Shown one piece after another: positions 7,418 to 10,177 of a stretch of 10,177 nt of DNA (the first letter of the stretch is position 1; each line of letters begins with the position of its first letter). The notes beneath the pieces are model-generated. The model made no database searches and was not told where the DNA came from. It saw nothing but the letters and a program-made list of their open reading frames with translations. The translations under genes were made by a program, and so were the position numbers. Where the stretch lies: positions 1-10,177 of the forward strand of contig CALVAF010000175.1 of NCBI GenBank assembly GCA_944325475.1, read 5' to 3'. The DNA comes from an uncultured Helicobacter sp. Its GTDB lineage: Bacteria > Campylobacterota > Campylobacteria > Campylobacterales > Helicobacteraceae.

Positions 7418-7426
7418 TGCTAAAAT
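7418..7426 (+). promoter_or_regulatory. Extended -10 promoter (TGC-TAAAAT) for the coiled-coil/priA unit
   Basis: TAAAAT at 7421-7426 is preceded directly by TGC, giving an extended -10 pattern (TGn) that suits promoters lacking a -35, as in Helicobacter. The expected transcription start is near 7433, about 30 nt before the ATG at 7463. A T/A-rich tract lies upstream. It would serve all three genes of the unit. Confidence 0.5.
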
Positions 7427-7462
7427 ATATTTTTCACTCACAAACAATTAAGGTTTTAAACA

Positions 7463-7696
7463 ATGGAAGAAGCACAAAATATTTCAAGCAAACTCCTAAA
7501 GGGTGTCAATGACTTAGTGGAGGAGTTACAAAAAATGCGTGATGAAAATCAACAACTAAGACAGCAAATCGTGCTTTTAAAAGCCGAAAATGAAGCTAAA
7601 AACACAGAGATTAGCTCACTCTATGATGAAATTAGCGCAAAAGAAAGAGAGCTAGAAGGTGTTTTCAATAAAATTCAAAATGTTCTTGGTCGCTAA
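7463..7696 (+). CDS. Small coiled-coil protein, function unknown
   Basis: The 77-residue, highly charged protein has no signal peptide or membrane segment. From about residue 10 to 75 it is almost continuously helical with a heptad pattern of Leu/Ile/Val (for instance LVEELQKMRDENQQLRQQIV at 18-37), so it should form a coiled coil, probably a dimer. Size and shape resemble ZapB-type division proteins, but coiled coils look alike and this is only a suggestion. The ribosome binding site is AAGG at 7450-7453, 9 nt from the ATG. The stop codon shares one base with the next start (TAATG at 7694-7698), so the two genes are translationally coupled and their products may work together. It is the first gene of the unit that ends with priA. 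Confidence 0.8.
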   Translation: MEEAQNISSKLLKGVNDLVEELQKMRDENQQLRQQIVLLKAENEAKNTEISSLYDEISAKERELEGVFNKIQNVLGR

Positions 7697-7923
7697 TGGA
7701 TAACATTTTACGTGTTTGCATTGTTGGGAGGCATTATGATATCCCAACTCAAAAGATTTCAGAAGAGACACTACAATCACTAAAAAAGCTACTTGATGAT
7801 AGTCAAAACATCAACCCAAAAGACTTGCTAAAGGCATTCCTAGAGGCTTCTGAAACCTCAAACACCCTCAAAACCGCTATCCAAAAAGCCACACAAACCC
7901 TACAATCCCACCAAAATTCTTAA
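7696..7923 (+). CDS. Small conserved-looking protein between coiled-coil gene and priA, function unknown
   Basis: The 75-residue soluble protein starts MDNILRVCIVGRHYDIPTQK, a likely beta-hairpin, followed by helical segments (ISEETLQSLKKLLDDSQ, then NPKDLLKAFLEA and a Thr/Gln-rich tail). The opening 'V-x-I-x-G-R-x-Y-x-I' pattern resembles the N-terminal strand pair of ZapA-type proteins, but the rest is shorter than ZapA and lacks its long coiled coil. The assignment is therefore not made. Its start overlaps the stop of the coiled-coil gene by one base. It has no clear ribosome binding site of its own apart from GGT within the upstream gene's end, so translation is probably coupled. Its stop lies 4 nt before the TTG start of priA. 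Its being a real gene is supported by tight packing and an uninterrupted frame. Confidence 0.75.
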   Translation: MDNILRVCIVGRHYDIPTQKISEETLQSLKKLLDDSQNINPKDLLKAFLEASETSNTLKTAIQKATQTLQSHQNS

Positions 7924-7927
7924 AACT

Positions 7928-9784
7928 TTGTTTTACTATCTTGTTGCTATTTTAAAGCAAAAATCCCCCCTACTTATCTATGCCTCTACAAGCCCTCTTG
8001 AAAATGGCACTATCGTGCAAGCTCCTTTGCTAAAAAGCACCAAAAATGCTGTTGTGCTAAAGCCTTGCCCTAAGCCTAGCTTTGAATGCAAATTCCTAGA
8101 ATCCACACAAGAATATTTCTCTCAAAATCAAATCAATCTTGCTGAGTTTATTACTAGTTATTATTGCACCTCACGCCCCCTTGCATATGGAATCTTCACA
8201 CCTTTTAAAAAAAATTCCACTGCTGTGATTCCACCTAAAAGCCTTGATTTTCCCATGCCAAGTCTAAGTCCCAAACAAAAAAAAGCCCTTGATTTCATCA
8301 ACTCCAATCAAAGCTCCCTACTCTTTGGCGACACAGGAAGTGGCAAAACAGAAATCTATATCCACCTACTCAGTCAAACCCTAAAACAATCCAAAAATGC
8401 TCTTTTGCTTATGCCAGAAATCGCACTCACGCCCCAAATGGAAAAGCGTTTGACTGCTGTTTTTGGGGATATTTTAGCCTTTTGGCATTCTAAATTAAGT
8501 GCTAAAAAACGCAAAGAAATCCTCCAAAAAATCCATAATGAAGAAATCCGAATCCTAGCAGGTGCGCGCTCTAGCCTCTTTTTACCCCTAGCACATTTGG
8601 GGCTAATCATCATTGATGAAGAGCATGATGATGCTTATAAATCCACTTCCGCTCCACGCTACAACGCCCGAGATATCGCCCTTTATCTAGCCAAAGAAGC
8701 AAACATTAAAATCCTACTAGGCAGCGCCACACCGCTTACAACCACCTATTATAAATTCCACCAAACCCAAAGCATTTTTAGACTAAAAGGCACTTATCAC
8801 AAAAGCCAAAGGCAATTCCTCTTTTGTCATAGTAGCGAAGAATCACACCCCTTTATACTAGAAAATCTCAAAGAAAATTTCCAAAACCACAAACAATCTA
8901 TTGTGTTTTTGCCTACAAGGGCAAATTTCAAGCACCTACTTTGCAGCACTTGTGGGAATAATATCCAATGTCCAAATTGCAGCGTTTCAATGAGTTTGCA
9001 CAGCAAAGATTCCTCGCTGAAATGCCATTATTGCCACTACACAAGCCCAATTCCTAAGCTCTGTCCGCTTTGTGGGGGAACCTTAAACTCACTAAGAATT
9101 GGCACACAAGAATTTGCTAAAAATCTCATCAAAGAACTCCCAAAAGCTAACATTACCTGCTTTGATAGAGATTCAATCACCACGCAAAAAAAGCTCACAC
9201 AAACTCTAAAAGACTTCAATAGGCACACAATTGATATTCTTGTAGGCACGCAAATGCTATCCAAAGGACATGATTACCACAATGTCTCCCTAAGCGTAGC
9301 ATTGGGGCTAGATTATATCCTTAAAGGAAGCGATTATCGCTCCAGAGAAAAAGCCCTTTCATTAATGTTTCAGCTATCAGGCAGAAGCGGACGCAAGGAA
9401 AATGGCAAAGTGCTTATCCAAACCCTGCAAGAAGATTTTTTCAAAAGCTACCTTAGTGATTATGAAGTTTTTTTGCAAGAAGAATTAAACTTCAGGCAGC
9501 ACCTCTATCCACCCTTTGTGCGTCTAGCCCTCATCAAAATTTCTCACAAAAACCAAGAAATTGCCCTTAAACTTATGCAAGGGATTCTAACTACACTCCC
9601 AAAAAACAAAGAAAATCTAATCGAGATTGTCGGCTATGGAATTGCCCCGATTGAAAAAATCGCAAACAAATGGCGTTATGTGATTTTACTCCGCTCTAAA
9701 AATAGCAAAGCCCTACACCAAGCCCTTTTGCCTATCAAAGACTATCCTTGTGAAATTGACATTGATCCAATTGATTTTAATTAA
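7928..9784 (+). CDS. priA: Primosomal protein N' (replication restart DNA helicase PriA)
   Basis: PriA recognises stalled forks and reloads the replicative helicase; it is a superfamily 2 3'-5' helicase. The 618-residue protein starts FYYLVAI, the usual opening of the DNA-binding domain. It has Walker A GDTGSGKTEIY (134-144), PEIALTPQM (163-171), AGARSSLFLPL (211-221), DEEHD (230-234, motif II), GSATP (265-269), TQMLSKGHDYHNV (441-453) and QLSGRSGR (482-489). Eight cysteines in four CxxC pairs (339/342, 348/351, 366/369, 379/382) form the two structural zinc sites inserted between the helicase lobes. Length is typical for Helicobacter, shorter than the E. coli enzyme. The start is TTG at 7928, without a recognisable ribosome binding site, 4 nt after the upstream stop, so translation probably depends on coupling. 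The frame stays open upstream, but the family N-terminus fits this codon. Confidence 0.96.
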   Translation: MFYYLVAILKQKSPLLIYASTSPLENGTIVQAPLLKSTKNAVVLKPCPKPSFECKFLESTQEYFSQNQINLAEFITSYYCTSRPLAYGIFTPFKKNSTAVIPPKSLDFPMPSLSPKQKKALDFINSNQSSLLFGDTGSGKTEIYIHLLSQTLKQSKNALLLMPEIALTPQMEKRLTAVFGDILAFWHSKLSAKKRKEILQKIHNEEIRILAGARSSLFLPLAHLGLIIIDEEHDDAYKSTSAPRYNARDIALYLAKEANIKILLGSATPLTTTYYKFHQTQSIFRLKGTYHKSQRQFLFCHSSEESHPFILENLKENFQNHKQSIVFLPTRANFKHLLCSTCGNNIQCPNCSVSMSLHSKDSSLKCHYCHYTSPIPKLCPLCGGTLNSLRIGTQEFAKNLIKELPKANITCFDRDSITTQKKLTQTLKDFNRHTIDILVGTQMLSKGHDYHNVSLSVALGLDYILKGSDYRSREKALSLMFQLSGRSGRKENGKVLIQTLQEDFFKSYLSDYEVFLQEELNFRQHLYPPFVRLALIKISHKNQEIALKLMQGILTTLPKNKENLIEIVGYGIAPIEKIANKWRYVILLRSKNSKALHQALLPIKDYPCEIDIDPIDFN

Positions 9785-9854
9785 TCCCTAACCTAAATTC
9801 CAAACTTCATCAAAAATTCCCCCAAAATTAAAAAACTTCATACCAAGCTTATTC

Positions 9855-9860
9855 TATAAT
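9855..9860 (+). promoter_or_regulatory. -10 box (TATAAT) for pglK
   Basis: A perfect TATAAT lies in the 105-bp gap between priA and pglK, with an expected start near 9867 and a leader of about 23 nt. AAGG at 9881-9884 then precedes the ATG by 5 nt. The gap has no terminator hairpin after priA that I can see, but this promoter indicates separate expression of pglK and of whatever follows. Confidence 0.55.
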
Positions 9861-9889
9861 TCCAAAAATTTTTTACAAAAAAGGTAGAT

Positions 9890-10177
9890 ATGTTTGCAAA
9901 ACTCCAAATGATTCTCTCCCCACGCGATAGAATCTACATCTATTTTTTGCTCATTGTCTCGCTCATTGTCTCGCTCATTGAGCTAATAGGAATCTCTGCT
10001 ATCGCTCCTTTTATTTCGGTAGCAAGCGATTTTTCCTTGATAGAGAACAAACCTTATTTTGCATACTTTTATCATCTTCTTAATTTTGATTCCACCTATC
10101 ATTTTGTTGTGTTTTTTGGGGTTGCGCTTTTGATTTTTTACTGCTTTAGAAGCATTACAAACCTCATCTACCAACAT
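9890..10177 (+). CDS. pglK: PglK-like lipid-linked oligosaccharide flippase (ABC transporter), N-terminal part, cut by window edge
   Basis: The first 96 residues are present and contain no stop before the edge. They resemble the N-terminus of Campylobacter jejuni PglK (WlaB) without gaps: a short cytoplasmic start (MFAKLQMILSPRDR), first membrane helix at about 16-45 with LIELIGISAIAPFISVASDF (29-48), a periplasmic segment LIENKPYFAYFYHLLNF (50-66) and a second helix from about 73 with FGVALLIFYCFRSITN. PglK hydrolyses ATP to flip the undecaprenyl-diphosphate-linked glycan across the inner membrane for N-glycosylation by PglB. The nucleotide-binding domain lies beyond the window, so this rests on N-terminal similarity from memory; another ABC exporter of the MsbA type is the main alternative. 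It has its own promoter and faces the same way as priA. Confidence 0.72.
   Translation, partial: MFAKLQMILSPRDRIYIYFLLIVSLIVSLIELIGISAIAPFISVASDFSLIENKPYFAYFYHLLNFDSTYHFVVFFGVALLIFYCFRSITNLIYQH
9949..9980 (+). repeat. 12-bp in-frame tandem repeat inside pglK
   Basis: The unit GCTCATTGTCTC occurs twice in tandem (9949-9960, 9961-9972) followed by a partial third copy GCTCATTG (9973-9980). It encodes LIVS-LIVS-LI in the first membrane helix. Because the unit is a multiple of three, gain or loss would lengthen or shorten the helix by four residues without a frameshift. Confidence 0.9.

Noticed and set aside
3602..7970. Short C6 runs in ABC-F (near 3605 and 3673) and priA (7965-7970) as possible phase-variation tracts
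   Set aside because: Six bases is shorter than typical contingency tracts, and the genes are housekeeping genes for which switching is not expected.
9983..10177. Minus-strand frame opposite pglK
   Set aside because: The opposite strand encodes a recognisable PglK N-terminus with its own promoter and ribosome binding site; the antisense frame has no recognisable features.

Overview
The window looks like a chromosomal segment of a low-GC campylobacterotal bacterium, most likely an enterohepatic Helicobacter. The UvrB and PriA sequences have the Helicobacter form and length. Promoters show a clear TATAAT-type -10 box with no obvious -35. The purD leader carries what looks like the epsilonproteobacterial 6S/'purD' RNA. 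The last gene is a PglK-type flippase of the N-glycosylation pathway, found in Campylobacter and in the H. pullorum/canadensis/winghamensis group but not in H. pylori. The species call is inference. No mobile element, CRISPR array, tRNA or rRNA was seen.

Layout from the left: (1) The first 40 codons of purD run leftward off the edge, preceded by a roughly 195-nt structured RNA on the same strand with its own promoter. (2) Diverging from this, a gene for a periplasmic monoheme cytochrome c faces rightward and converges, 11 bp apart, with a leftward AGCS-type sodium:amino-acid symporter. (3) About 740 bp follow without an intact gene; leftward open fragments broken by stops and frameshifts suggest a decayed gene. 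(4) A leftward pair follows: uvrB, then an ABC-F (YbiT-like) ATPase with its own -10 box in the 52-bp gap. (5) About 690 bp separate the uvrB start from the next gene. They hold the uvrB promoter, a short rightward reading frame with an excellent ribosome binding site but three in-frame TGA codons, and AT-rich sequence. (6) A tight rightward unit encodes a 77-aa coiled-coil protein, a 75-aa unknown protein and PriA; the first two overlap by one base and priA starts with TTG 4 nt after the second. (7) A separate TATAAT promoter drives the 5' end of pglK, cut by the right edge.

Most of the window is housekeeping: purine synthesis with a probable RNA-polymerase-binding RNA, nucleotide excision repair (UvrB), replication restart (PriA), ribosome-associated ABC-F activity, amino-acid uptake and periplasmic electron transfer. 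I did not find a convincing new multi-gene system. The points most worth a second look are the RNA upstream of purD, the cytochrome without an evident distal heme ligand, the two decayed or unusual short-gene regions, and the small-protein pair co-transcribed with priA.
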